The notes beneath the pieces are model-generated. The model had not been told where the DNA came from, ran no database searches, and was given only the letters and a program-made list of their open reading frames with translations. A DNA stretch of 64,000 bases. Origin: Hyphomicrobium sp. Lineage in GTDB: Bacteria > Pseudomonadota > Alphaproteobacteria > Rhizobiales > Hyphomicrobiaceae. Each line of letters begins with the position of its first letter. Position 1 is the first letter of the stretch. Shown piece by piece: positions 8,988-17,345 of this stretch. The position numbers and the translations under genes were made by a program. The stretch lies in contig JASBTM010000017.1 of NCBI GenBank assembly GCA_030148425.1, forward strand, positions 496,001 through 560,000, written 5' to 3'.

Positions 8988-9761
8988 TCAGCCTCTGTAA
9001 TTCGTAAGTTTCAGCGCGACGATGCTCAAACCAAGCGTCGCGGCGAGGACGAGCGTTCCGAGCGCGTTGATGCTCGGGTCGAGAGATGTTCGGAGCATGC
9101 CCCAGATCAACGTCGAGAAGGTCATCCCGCCGCCGATGGTGAAAAACGTGATGACGAAATCGTCGAGTGAAACGGCCATCGCCAACAGCGTTGCGCCGAT
9201 GAGGCTTGGCGCGATCAGCGGCAATGTGATCGTCAGGAAGATCTGTGCGCGGGATGCACCGAGATCGCGTGCGCTATCGAATAGCGCGTGATCGAACGCG
9301 GCGAGACGCGCATAAATCACGAGAATGACGAAGGGTTGCGTAAATACGAGATGACTCGGAACGACGGTTCCGAAGCCCAACGGGATGCGGGTCGCGGAAA
9401 ATGCGCTCGCCAACGCCAGCGCGAGGACGAGCGGCGGAAGCATCACAGGCAATGAGACCAGCCTCACACCGGCTTCGGACAACCTCTTGCCGAGAGCCAC
9501 GAAGCCGAACGCAGCCGCAGTTCCGAGGACGGCTGAGAGGAGGCCGACACTCAACGTAATGACGGCACTGTTGTAGAGCGCGTTCCAGAACTCGTCGCCA
9601 GCGAAAAGCTTTCGATACCATTTGAGAGTCGGCTCTCCAAATGGCAGCGTGGCATGCGGATTTTCACCGAACGAGAAGGCCACGACCAACACGAGCGGCG
9701 CGACGAGAAACGCGACCATCAACGTACCGAAGATGCTCCAACCTAGAGAACGCGCTGTCAT
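8988..9761 (-). CDS. ABC transporter permease, PotC-like
   Basis: 257 residues with six hydrophobic segments. The binding-protein-dependent transport motif (EAA loop) is seen as DSARDLGASRAQIFLTITLPLIAPSLIGATLLA, around residues 150-185, which contacts the ATPase. The N-terminus (SLGWSIFGTLMVAFLVAPLVLVVAFSF) is typical of PotC/YdcV permeases of the polyamine/opine/iron family. ATG overlaps the stop of the upstream permease as ATGA, a translational coupling arrangement. It forms the inner-membrane channel with the 9758-10609 permease. Confidence 0.92.
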   Translation of the reverse strand: MTARSLGWSIFGTLMVAFLVAPLVLVVAFSFGENPHATLPFGEPTLKWYRKLFAGDEFWNALYNSAVITLSVGLLSAVLGTAAAFGFVALGKRLSEAGVRLVSLPVMLPPLVLALALASAFSATRIPLGFGTVVPSHLVFTQPFVILVIYARLAAFDHALFDSARDLGASRAQIFLTITLPLIAPSLIGATLLAMAVSLDDFVITFFTIGGGMTFSTLIWGMLRTSLDPSINALGTLVLAATLGLSIVALKLTNYRG

Positions 9762-10609
9762 GTCGAGCAGGCCCTCAGCGCGCGCCGGTAGAGGAAAGAA
9801 ACGAGCGCCACGGCGGCAAGCGTTGCGAGCATCGTCACGACAGCAAGCGCCGAGCCGATCGGCGCGTTCATCCGGTTGACGTACTGACTCTGGATGAAAT
9901 TGCCGATCATGAAGGTCTCCGGCCCCCCGACGAGCTGAGGCGTGACGTAATCACCGGCGCTTATGAAGAAGGCGAGCGCGAAGGCCGTCAGCACGCCTCG
10001 TTCGCATTGAGGCAGGATCACGTCGATCAGAATGCGGACCGGACGCGCGCCGAGATCGCGCGCTGCCTCGATGGGCGCGTCGGCTATGCCGCGAAGCGCC
10101 GCGTTAATCGGAAGAACGGCGTACGGCAACAGGAAGCTGACAAGAGTGATGACGACGGCAATCGGGCTGTAGAGCAGCCATGTGATCGGCTGCGAAATCA
10201 ATCCGGTTTCGAGCAGCGCGCGATTAACGATGCCGTCCGATCCGAGCAGGCCTTTCCACGCGTAGATCTTGACGAGATAGCCGCCGAACAGCGTCGTCAG
10301 AACCGTGAGTAGGAGCGCATTACCGAACCGGCCGGCGTGAAAGCGAATAAGGTATGCCAGCGCGAAGGCGAGCACCGTCGTCAGGAGGCCGACAAATCCG
10401 GCGAGGACGACCGTGAAGAGGATGGCGTGCTGATATTCGCTTCCGGCCGCGATATAATTATCAAGTGTCGCGTCGGTGACGAGCCTGTACTGCCGCACGC
10501 GCCAAAAACTGACGATGAACAGATAAACGAGCGGCGCGAGGAAGAAGCCAATCCAAACGAGCAGCGATGGCATCACAGCTGCAATCGCGCGTAGCCTCGC
10601 GTCTCTCAT
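9758..10609 (-). CDS. ABC transporter permease, PotB-like
   Basis: 283 residues from the ATG at 10609, which overlaps the stop of the ATPase gene as ATGA. An in-frame extension back to 10690 lies inside the ATPase gene and is unlikely. Six transmembrane segments are visible, with the EAA loop as EAARDLGARPVRILIDVILPQCERGVLTAFALAF. It is the PotB/YdcU partner of the following permease. Members of this family import putrescine/spermidine, 2-aminoethylphosphonate, opines and related cations. The solute here is not deducible from the permease alone. Confidence 0.92.
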   Translation of the reverse strand: MRDARLRAIAAVMPSLLVWIGFFLAPLVYLFIVSFWRVRQYRLVTDATLDNYIAAGSEYQHAILFTVVLAGFVGLLTTVLAFALAYLIRFHAGRFGNALLLTVLTTLFGGYLVKIYAWKGLLGSDGIVNRALLETGLISQPITWLLYSPIAVVITLVSFLLPYAVLPINAALRGIADAPIEAARDLGARPVRILIDVILPQCERGVLTAFALAFFISAGDYVTPQLVGGPETFMIGNFIQSQYVNRMNAPIGSALAVVTMLATLAAVALVSFLYRRALRACST

Positions 10610-11670
10610 GTGCGATCCAATACATGAGAATCGTTGCGCGACCAGCTCGCGAACACAGGCACTCCGCGTCCAATCCAGCCGGTATCGCATTCGGCGTGCG
10701 GTCGATGGACAGCGAGCGTATCGCCGGTTTCTATCACCACGACGAATTTAACGTGGTCGCCCATGAAGACGATGTCCGCGACTTGTCCTGGCACGCAGAT
10801 GTCCGCCGTCGGCTTAATCTCCGAAAGCTGAATATCTGTCGGACGGACCATCATCGCGACCTGCGCATCGGGGCCGTCGGACGCGATGCTATTGCTCGCA
10901 AGCGTGCACACGCCCGACCGCCTCATCAGAGGCAGGATGTTGCTGTCGCCAATGAAGCCTGCGACGAACGTGTTCGCCGGCCTCTTGTAGATATCCTCCG
11001 GCGTGCCCTCCTGAACGATGCGGCCGGCATTCATAACGGCGATGCGGTTTGCAAGGCCAATCGCTTCGCTCTGATCGTGGGTGACGCAAATAAACGTGCC
11101 GCCGATTTCACGATGAAGATTGCGCAATTCCGATTGCATCGACTTTCGAAGCTGCAGGTCGAGGGCTGCTAGTGGTTCGTCCAGCAGCAAAACGCTCGGC
11201 TTCATGACAAGGGCGCGAGCCAAGGCGACGCGCTGCTGCTGGCCGCCAGACAATTCACCGGGCAACCGATCCGCAAGAGTGGCGATGTGCATCATCTCAA
11301 GCATGGCGTTGACCTGCGGCTCTCGCTTATCACGCGCGTGGCCTGCAATCTTCAATCCATATCCGACGTTTTCGCGAACGGTCATGTGAGGGAACAGGCC
11401 ATAACCCTGAAACACCATGTTGATGGGCCGGTGCTCCGGGCCGATGGCGGTGATGTCCCGGCCATCAATCTCGACGGTGCCTTTATCGGGAGAAAGGAAC
11501 CCGCCGATAATGCGAAGAAGCGTTGTCTTTCCGCAGCCCGACGGACCGAGCAAGGCGAGAAAATCTCCCCGCGCTACGGAAAGATCCAACGGCTGGAGTG
11601 CAGTCTGGCTGCCGAAGGCTTTCGTCACTCCGGTCAAGCGAAGCAAGGGCGCATCGTTTGTGGACGGCAT
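10606..11670 (-). CDS. ABC transporter ATP-binding protein, PotA-like
   Basis: 354 residues. Walker A GPSGCGKT, Q-loop, signature LSGGQQQR, Walker B LLLDEP and switch His (VTHD) are all present in the first 220 residues. The C-terminal TOBE domain (about 265-350) is typical of MalK/PotA regulatory domains. The ATG at 11670 is preferred because it forms a TGATG junction with the binding-protein stop. An alternative ATG eight codons upstream (11694) also has an AAGAGGC site. It powers uptake through the two permeases. Confidence 0.93.
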   Translation of the reverse strand: MPSTNDAPLLRLTGVTKAFGSQTALQPLDLSVARGDFLALLGPSGCGKTTLLRIIGGFLSPDKGTVEIDGRDITAIGPEHRPINMVFQGYGLFPHMTVRENVGYGLKIAGHARDKREPQVNAMLEMMHIATLADRLPGELSGGQQQRVALARALVMKPSVLLLDEPLAALDLQLRKSMQSELRNLHREIGGTFICVTHDQSEAIGLANRIAVMNAGRIVQEGTPEDIYKRPANTFVAGFIGDSNILPLMRRSGVCTLASNSIASDGPDAQVAMMVRPTDIQLSEIKPTADICVPGQVADIVFMGDHVKFVVVIETGDTLAVHRPHAECDTGWIGRGVPVFASWSRNDSHVLDRT

Positions 11671-12815
11671 CAGCTCTTGATTACTTTTTCCCATGCCTCT
11701 TGATAGTCGTCCCAGACCGCGAGGTCACCCTTCGCTTCGAGGGGATACATCGGAACGATCATGGTCTTCTTCGACAGATAGTCCTCAATGCGATCGTAGT
11801 CGTACATCGCCTTGTTGGCGGCGTTAGCGGCCTTCATGGCCTCGTCGGTCACCACCGGCATCGAATTTGCGTTGGCTCCCGCGAGCTGTCCTTGCTCGGA
11901 AAGAGCATTGTTGATGAAGCGATGGGCTTCGACGGCGTGCGGCGCGCCCTTGCCGATGGCGTATCCTTCGATGAAGCCCATGCTCTTCTCTTCCGGATAG
12001 GCGATCTTGATGTTGGCCGCGGATCCGACCCACGTCGATACGGGCTCCCATCCCTGACAGACGACCACTTCCTTACTCGTCAGCAGTTGAACGAGATCGC
12101 CGTAACTCGACGCGATGGTCCGCAGATGATTGCGCTTCAGGTCGATGAGCAATTCCGTAGTCTTGGCTAATTCCGCTTTCGTCATGCGGTTCGGCTGTTC
12201 GACGCCTGCAACCCGCGCCCATGCAAACAGATTTCCGACGTAGTCCGCCGTGATTGCACATTTGCCCTTGTATTCTGGTTTCAGCATATCCTTCCAAGAC
12301 GTCGGCGCGGCAGCGAGGTCGGCGTTGTAGAGCATGCAGATCGAGCCATACGTCATCGGCACGGCGTACCAGTGGCCGTCGACCTTCATGTTCGGCTCGC
12401 AATAGCGAAGGATCGTGGCGTTGATCTTCGAGAAGTTCGGGATTTTCGCTAAATCGATCGGCTCAAGTAGGCCCTGACCCGCGAGGAATCCGTCATGGAT
12501 AAAATAGGGCGTGCAGATATCGATCTGACTTGAACCCAGGCGAAGCTTCGCAACAATCTCGTCGGCGCTGGAAATGAACGTCTTTTGCAATCCGAGACCA
12601 TCGGTCTTGCCGAAGTCTCCCGCCGCGAGGAAGGAATCGTATCCCTCCCAGCCGAGGTAATTAAGGGACGTCGCGGCCGATGCCGGACGACCACTCAGAC
12701 TGGCGACACCCGCTAGGCCAGCCGCTGCCGTGCCCTTCAAGAGGCTGCGGCGATCCAGAGGGAAATATTGCACAACACGCGTTACGGCTTCGGGTGGCGC
12801 GCGATCCGACGTCAT
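11670..12815 (-). CDS. Periplasmic solute-binding protein, PotD-like (Tat signal)
   Basis: 381 residues. A twin-arginine signal (DRRSLLKGTAAAGLAG, about residues 22-37) is followed by an Ala-rich cleavage site, so it should be exported folded. The mature protein follows the spermidine/putrescine-binding (PotD/F) pattern: LNYLGWEGYD at the start, a hinge with DICTPYF, then a PMTYGS segment and the YPEEKSMGFIEGYAI block. Family members bind polyamines and related cationic amines using Trp/Tyr and Asp residues. The ligand is not known. GGGG upstream of the ATG supports the start. It is the second gene of the operon, after the amidinohydrolase-fold enzyme. Confidence 0.9.
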   Translation of the reverse strand: MTSDRAPPEAVTRVVQYFPLDRRSLLKGTAAAGLAGVASLSGRPASAATSLNYLGWEGYDSFLAAGDFGKTDGLGLQKTFISSADEIVAKLRLGSSQIDICTPYFIHDGFLAGQGLLEPIDLAKIPNFSKINATILRYCEPNMKVDGHWYAVPMTYGSICMLYNADLAAAPTSWKDMLKPEYKGKCAITADYVGNLFAWARVAGVEQPNRMTKAELAKTTELLIDLKRNHLRTIASSYGDLVQLLTSKEVVVCQGWEPVSTWVGSAANIKIAYPEEKSMGFIEGYAIGKGAPHAVEAHRFINNALSEQGQLAGANANSMPVVTDEAMKAANAANKAMYDYDRIEDYLSKKTMIVPMYPLEAKGDLAVWDDYQEAWEKVIKS

Positions 12816-12890
12816 CGATTTCCCCTTCGTCAGCGACCTACCAACATCTCAAGAGAAGCTCTGCCTGCGGACGTTATCGCAGTCTGTATG

Positions 12891-13814
12891 TTATTCCGGA
12901 AGTCGTCTTAGTTCATGACAAGAGCAATGCACGCCGCCGCCGCCAAGTGCGAACATGTCGTAATCGACGGCGAAGACCTCGAAGCCCTCGTTTTTAAGCC
13001 GTGCATTGACGGTGAGGTTGTGAGCCATCGAGAGCACGCGTTTATCGCCAAGACTGACGAGATTGCCGCCAAGTTGAACGCAATCGGCGTATTCGACCTT
13101 GATCGACCGGATGCCATGCTTTTCTTTGATGAACTCGAGTGCATAGGGCGGCAACGCGTCTTCGCAGATAAGCGCGAGCCCTTTTTCCAACATCACGACG
13201 ACGGCGTCCATATGGACAAACTGATGCGGGATAGGAACGATATAGGCCTCCCAGCCCATCTCTTTCATCCAGCGCGCGACCTGCTCGGCGCCTTCCTTCG
13301 TCGACCGACTTCCGGAATAACCGAGAAGCGCGACGCCGGGTTTCAGTATGACAAAATCACCGCCTTCGAAATGTCCCGCTGTCACCCACTTCCAGATGGG
13401 AATGCCGGCCTTGCGATAGAATTCGGAGACCACTGCATAGTCGCGGCGCCGCGGCGGCGTTTGGATGCTCGCGATCACGGCGCCCCACGGCGTCATAAAG
13501 CTTGAATCGCGTGTAAATACGCTGGCCTTCAGACCTTCGTCAGCGTCAACGAAGTGGCAGCGCACACCGTTGGTCTCGTAGATATCGACCATTTGCCGGT
13601 GCTGCTTCATTGCCTTCTGCTTGTCGAAGACGTAGCCCATGCGCTCCTGGTTTTCCTGCGCGACGTCAGAAATGGCGTTGAGCTTCGTCCATTCGAAATG
13701 GTCCGGCTTGCCGAGCAGCACGTCGGTCAACACCCCGGTCTGAGCCGTGATGCCCCATTGTGTGTTCTTGCTTCCGTCAGCTTCCGAACGCCCTATGCGT
13801 ACCGTCTTGCCCAA
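12891..13814 (-). CDS. Amidinotransferase / dimethylarginine dimethylaminohydrolase-fold enzyme
   Basis: 307 residues from a TTG start at 13814, chosen because a perfect AGGAGG (13827-13822) lies 7 bases upstream. The guanidine-modifying-enzyme superfamily residues are present: D103 in TRDSS, E150 in GHFEGGD, H201 in VHMD, and the nucleophile C297 in GGGGVHC near the C-terminus. Members hydrolyse or transfer the amidino group of arginine, methylarginines or related guanidines (arginine deiminase, DDAH, glycine amidinotransferase). With no mobile insertions it is closest in size to DDAH/hydrolase members. As first gene of an operon with a Pot-type importer it probably attacks the imported guanidino compound. 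Specificity is inference. Confidence 0.87.
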   Translation of the reverse strand: MGKTVRIGRSEADGSKNTQWGITAQTGVLTDVLLGKPDHFEWTKLNAISDVAQENQERMGYVFDKQKAMKQHRQMVDIYETNGVRCHFVDADEGLKASVFTRDSSFMTPWGAVIASIQTPPRRRDYAVVSEFYRKAGIPIWKWVTAGHFEGGDFVILKPGVALLGYSGSRSTKEGAEQVARWMKEMGWEAYIVPIPHQFVHMDAVVVMLEKGLALICEDALPPYALEFIKEKHGIRSIKVEYADCVQLGGNLVSLGDKRVLSMAHNLTVNARLKNEGFEVFAVDYDMFALGGGGVHCSCHELRRLPE

Positions 13815-13821
13815 ATGATTG

Positions 13822-13827
13822 CCTCCT
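13822..13827 (-). promoter_or_regulatory. Perfect Shine-Dalgarno deciding a TTG start
   Basis: AGGAGG on the minus strand, 7 bases before TTG at 13814. The longer in-frame extension (to 13868) has no comparable site and would run through this one, so the TTG is preferred. Confidence 0.8.
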
Positions 13828-13855
13828 GACGGAAGAGAACTTCCTCTGCCAACGG

Positions 13856-13883
13856 ATGATATGCGCAATCAATCTTTCAGCAA
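13856..13883 (-). promoter_or_regulatory. Candidate promoter of the amidinohydrolase operon
   Basis: On the minus strand, TTGCTG (13883-13878) and TATCAT (13861-13856) are separated by 16 bases. A start near 13849 would leave a leader of about 35 bases before the TTG start. The -35 box overlaps the inner inverted repeat. No experimental support. Confidence 0.45.
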
Positions 13884-13894
13884 TTGAGAAAGAT
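13872..13894. promoter_or_regulatory. Inverted repeat 1, candidate LysR activation site
   Basis: Perfect 7-base arms ATCTTTC (13872-13878) and GAAAGAT (13888-13894) around a 9-base spacer. Its centre is about 34 bases upstream of the inferred operon start, where LysR activation sites usually lie. Confidence 0.55.
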
Positions 13895-13903
13895 CTGATG
13901 ACA

Positions 13904-13922
13904 TTGTAAGATTGACTTACAA
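13904..13922. promoter_or_regulatory. Inverted repeat 2, candidate LysR recognition site
   Basis: TTGTAAG and CTTACAA form perfect arms around ATTGA, a T-N11-A LysR box. Its centre is 30 bases from that of inverted repeat 1 and about 64 bases from the inferred start, matching the usual LysR recognition-site position. It also lies upstream of the divergent regulator, allowing autoregulation. Confidence 0.65.
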
Positions 13923-13980
13923 TAGGTGGTTTGCACGCTGAACGCGCAGGCATTTCGTAGAACTGCGCCAGGAATAGGCA

Positions 13981-14868
13981 ATGAAACGATCGCGATTGCC
14001 GCTTCACGCCTTTCGCGCCTTCGAGGCCGCGGCCGAATATAAAAGTCTGACGCTTGCGGCGGAAGAATTGGGCGTGACGCACGCCGCCATCAGCCACCAT
14101 CTGAGGAGCCTTGAAGATCAGCTCGGCGTGAGCCTCTTCGACCGCTCGAAACGTCCGATGAAGCTCACCGACGCGGGTGAGCGGCTGCTTGAAGCGGTGA
14201 AGACGGGGTTCGATCGAATCTCCGGCGCGATTGCGGAGCTTAAAGGCCAGGAGTTCGAGGGAAATCTCACCATCGTGAGTGTGCCGGGCCTTGGCGCGAA
14301 TTGGCTCACCGAGCTTCTCGGCGAATTCATCCTGCTGTTCCCGCGCGTCAAGATCCGCATGATGACGATGTCCTGGCATCTGCCGATGGCGACTGAAGAT
14401 GCAGATATCGCGATTGTGTACGGCAGTGCCGACCAAGCGGGACGGCGCGTTACGCTGCTTGGACAATCGGAGGTATTTCCCGTCTGCAGCCCGAGGCTCC
14501 CGATTGCGCGTCAGAAGAATGTCAGGCCGAAGGATCTGCTGGACTATACGATTATCCATGAGCACAGCACCGATACGTGGACACGTTGGTTCATCACGTG
14601 CGGCGTTGTTCCATCGAATGACATGAGGAGCATCTTTTTCGACGGCGCCGATCTTACGCTGCAAGCGGCGCGCGCCGGAGCCGGCATTGCGATGGGAGAC
14701 ATGCCGACTGTCGGCGCCGACCTTCGCGAGGGCCGTCTCGTGCGATTGACAAACCAAGCCGTGCCGATCTCGCATCCTTACTATGTGACGACGCCGCCAA
14801 TCGAGCGGCTCAAGCCCGCCGCAAAGGCGCTCGAGGCCTTCATCATCGAGAAGTTTCAGAAGTTGTAG
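13981..14868 (+). CDS. LysR-family transcriptional regulator (GcvA-like)
   Basis: 295 residues. The N-terminal winged helix-turn-helix (about 6-65: L.AFRAFEAAAEYKSLTLAAEELGVTHAAISHHLRSLEDQLGVSLFDR) is unmistakable, followed by a periplasmic-binding-fold effector domain of about 200 residues. The sequence leans to the GcvA/AmpR branch. It is divergent from the amidinohydrolase/Pot operon, with two inverted repeats between, so it is the likely ligand-responsive activator of that operon. The inducer is presumably the imported compound or its product. Confidence 0.92.
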   Translation: MKRSRLPLHAFRAFEAAAEYKSLTLAAEELGVTHAAISHHLRSLEDQLGVSLFDRSKRPMKLTDAGERLLEAVKTGFDRISGAIAELKGQEFEGNLTIVSVPGLGANWLTELLGEFILLFPRVKIRMMTMSWHLPMATEDADIAIVYGSADQAGRRVTLLGQSEVFPVCSPRLPIARQKNVRPKDLLDYTIIHEHSTDTWTRWFITCGVVPSNDMRSIFFDGADLTLQAARAGAGIAMGDMPTVGADLREGRLVRLTNQAVPISHPYYVTTPPIERLKPAAKALEAFIIEKFQKL

Positions 14869-15077
14869 CGCGATCGATGGCCAGCACACCGTGGTCCGCG
14901 TCTGCGTCCAGGAATTATCGATCTTTTGAAGAAAATTCCTCCGCCGTTCCCTGGGCTGCTAAAAATATTCGCAACGAAAATTCAAAACACCGTTTACTGA
15001 TAAAGCGCGAGTAAAACTCGTTAGGTGCGCGGAGAAGATCGAACATCCGCGGTCGCATTCTTGAGGGATATACTGCC

Positions 15078-16403
15078 GTGCAACAGGAACAGTCGCTGCG
15101 CACGTTTTTTGAATCGCACCGCGTGAATACAGTGGCGTTGGTGGTTGGGATAGGCTTCCTCATTCTCGGCATTGCGCTAGCGCTGCGGAATATCCTCGCA
15201 TTTGAAAACTGGCCGCAAGGCACCGACATCGGCATTTATCTCGATGCTGCCAAGGCCGTTGCACAAGGCCAGTCACCTTACTTCCCCGCGCCGGGCACCG
15301 ATCCCTGGCCATATAAGTATGCTTACCCGCCGCCGTTCGCAGAGTTCGTAAATCTCCTTACGCCTGTTCTGGGCATGGGGCTCGGATGGATCGCTTGGGC
15401 CTACGTTGGATTGCTTTGCCTGATCGCAAGCGTTTTCATAATGGCCCGCGCATACGACCCAAAAATTCCGATTGGGTTTCTCGTGCTACTCAGCGGCATT
15501 TTTGCGATGAGTCATATTGCGCGCATCGAAACGCTCCACGGTCAGCTCAATTTCATTATGGCCTTCTTCATCGTGGCCGGCGCTTGTCTTTGGCAGCGCG
15601 GTTATAGTGTCGCCGCCGCCGCGCCATGGGCGCTTGCAATCATTACGAAGCCGTTCCTCGGAATTATCGTGCTTTTTCTTCTGCAAAAACGCGATTTCAA
15701 AGCTGTTCTCGCGACGTTGACATTTTCGGCAATCCTGTTTCTCGGATCATTCCTCGCATTTCCCGACTATTTTCAGGTCTTTCAGGATTGGCGCTCGGCC
15801 TCGCGCTGGTACACCGGCATCCCGACCGTGGCGTATCCGGACAACCAGTCATTCTACGGCTTCTTCGTCAGGCTCCTCGTGCCGACAAAATACAGCACGC
15901 CGATATTCGACAGTCCGATTGCGCCGACACTTCTTTTTGTACTTCTTGTCGGCGTTGCGCTTTGCATCTTCCTATTGGCTGTTGACCGTCGACCTCATCG
16001 AGAAGAAGGCGGATGGCCAAGAACCCTTGTAGAAATCGCTGTAACGCTTGGATTGTTCATGGCGTGCGGACCGTTCACCGAGAACGATCATCTCTTCGTC
16101 TTGCTGCCCGGCCTGTTCGGCTCGGTCCTACTTTACATGTCGTCCGGTGAGCGTCGCTGGGCAATTGCCAGCGCACTCTGGCTCATTGCGTTCATCAATC
16201 TTTTTCTGCCGATCGGACTATATCAATTCAGACCTCCCTTCTGGCCGAAGCTCGAAGGCATCATGATCCTAAGAAGCATCCATTACGGTCTTATATTTTT
16301 TATCGCCGCAGCCTATTCAGGCTGGCTCTTGAGATCGGATCGGCTTGGGAGACGGGCCTCATCGCCGGACGGCGTTGGGTCTGCAATCACGGCGGAGCGA
16401 TAG
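15078..16403 (+). CDS. GT87-like polytopic membrane glycosyltransferase (DUF2029)
   Basis: 441 residues with about ten transmembrane helices. The short loop after the first helix has D..IYLDAAKAVAQGQSPY, typical of GT87/ArnT-like GT-C enzymes, where an early acidic residue binds the polyprenyl-phosphate sugar donor. A YAYPPPFAEFV segment follows, also typical of the family. The predicted start is GTG. Mycobacterial homologues transfer mannose from polyprenyl-phosphate-mannose outside the membrane. The gene stands alone; the glycan made is unknown. Confidence 0.8.
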   Translation: MQQEQSLRTFFESHRVNTVALVVGIGFLILGIALALRNILAFENWPQGTDIGIYLDAAKAVAQGQSPYFPAPGTDPWPYKYAYPPPFAEFVNLLTPVLGMGLGWIAWAYVGLLCLIASVFIMARAYDPKIPIGFLVLLSGIFAMSHIARIETLHGQLNFIMAFFIVAGACLWQRGYSVAAAAPWALAIITKPFLGIIVLFLLQKRDFKAVLATLTFSAILFLGSFLAFPDYFQVFQDWRSASRWYTGIPTVAYPDNQSFYGFFVRLLVPTKYSTPIFDSPIAPTLLFVLLVGVALCIFLLAVDRRPHREEGGWPRTLVEIAVTLGLFMACGPFTENDHLFVLLPGLFGSVLLYMSSGERRWAIASALWLIAFINLFLPIGLYQFRPPFWPKLEGIMILRSIHYGLIFFIAAAYSGWLLRSDRLGRRASSPDGVGSAITAER

Positions 16404-16457
16404 GTCGTTCGGCTCGCGAGCACGATGGCATGCAAGGCCGCTTCTCTATTGGCTTGA

Positions 16458-17051
16458 TCAGGCGGTCTCTGCCGATATTCCCGGGTATTTGGCGTGACGC
16501 GTCGCCGTCGCGTTGTAGTTCGCCCGCAAGGCGATGGCGGCATGAACCGCGACAGCGATCGCGAAGCCGATTGCGTTCTGCGTCCCATCTGAGGGCACAA
16601 GCAGGATTAGCGCGAGCCCAAACGGCACGAATAGCAACACGCCGGTCGCGAGGCCTGGATTGTATTCGCGAAATCTCGCAGCCATGACGATGTGTGCGAT
16701 ACCGTTGATGAGGATGAGATAGCCCGCCGCCACGCCCCAACCGACGTCAACGAAATGCGCTGCATAGAGCGCTATGAAGTTCAGGCCCCACACGCCTGGA
16801 AGGTTGATCCAAAGCACGTCGGCGATGCTCAACGCTTGCACGCCTCCGAAGACGGTGCCGTTAATATACGCACGGAAGCGGTCGCCGGTATGTTCTTCTA
16901 CCTGATGCAGCATGTAGACGGGAGAAGCGAGAAAGATTAGCAGAAGCGCCTCGCTGCCGCCGCCAATGCCTACTGGCACCAGCAACAGGAGGGCGAGGCT
17001 CATGAACACCGCGCCCGCAACCCAATGGGCTTCAAGCCAAGATTTCAACAT
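16458..17051 (-). CDS. HXXEE domain membrane protein
   Basis: 197 residues from the ATG at 17051, which follows a GGTGGG site; a TTG 17 codons upstream is possible. Five or so hydrophobic segments are seen. The defining HQVEEH motif follows the second helix and a conserved NGIAH motif lies later. The HXXEE family is widespread and its function is unknown. The acid/His motif near a helix end suggests metal binding or enzymatic chemistry in the membrane, which is inference. Codon use is normal. Confidence 0.75.
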   Translation of the reverse strand: MLKSWLEAHWVAGAVFMSLALLLLVPVGIGGGSEALLLIFLASPVYMLHQVEEHTGDRFRAYINGTVFGGVQALSIADVLWINLPGVWGLNFIALYAAHFVDVGWGVAAGYLILINGIAHIVMAARFREYNPGLATGVLLFVPFGLALILLVPSDGTQNAIGFAIAVAVHAAIALRANYNATATRHAKYPGISAETA

Positions 17052-17195
17052 CGAGCCCACCGACAGCTGAGAGAACGGGTAACCGACCCACTTCGCTGTC
17101 AATCAGGATCGCACGTAAGTTCCTAAATTGAAGTGAACTGCCGAATGGCGGAGATCAATCTTGCTACGGCGCGGGGCGAAACCCCATAATCAGCG

Positions 17196-17282
17196 TGGTG
17201 CGGACGGTGGGAGTCGAACCCACACGACGTTACCGTCTCAGGATTTTAAGTCCTGTGTGTCTACCGGTTCCACCACGTCCGC
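17196..17282 (-). tRNA. tRNA-Leu (anticodon UAA)
   Basis: Read on the minus strand the acceptor stem is GCGGACG/CGTCCGC. The anticodon stem is CAGGA/TCCTG around CTTAAAA (anticodon TAA), a long variable arm follows (GAGACGGTAACGTC), and the T arm is GTGGGTTCGACTCCCAC. The discriminator A and an encoded CCA are at 17199-17196. Length without CCA is 84 bases. The long variable arm confirms a class II tRNA. Confidence 0.97.
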
Positions 17283-17345
17283 ATTCCGGCCCTTATGGCT
17301 GCTCGGGTGGCGAAGCGCAACTCGCAGATCCGTCCTCACGCGCCA

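Noticed and set aside
14915..15235. 106-residue minus-strand frame before the GT87 gene
   Set aside because: Mostly antisense to GT87, no Shine-Dalgarno, sequence without any motif.
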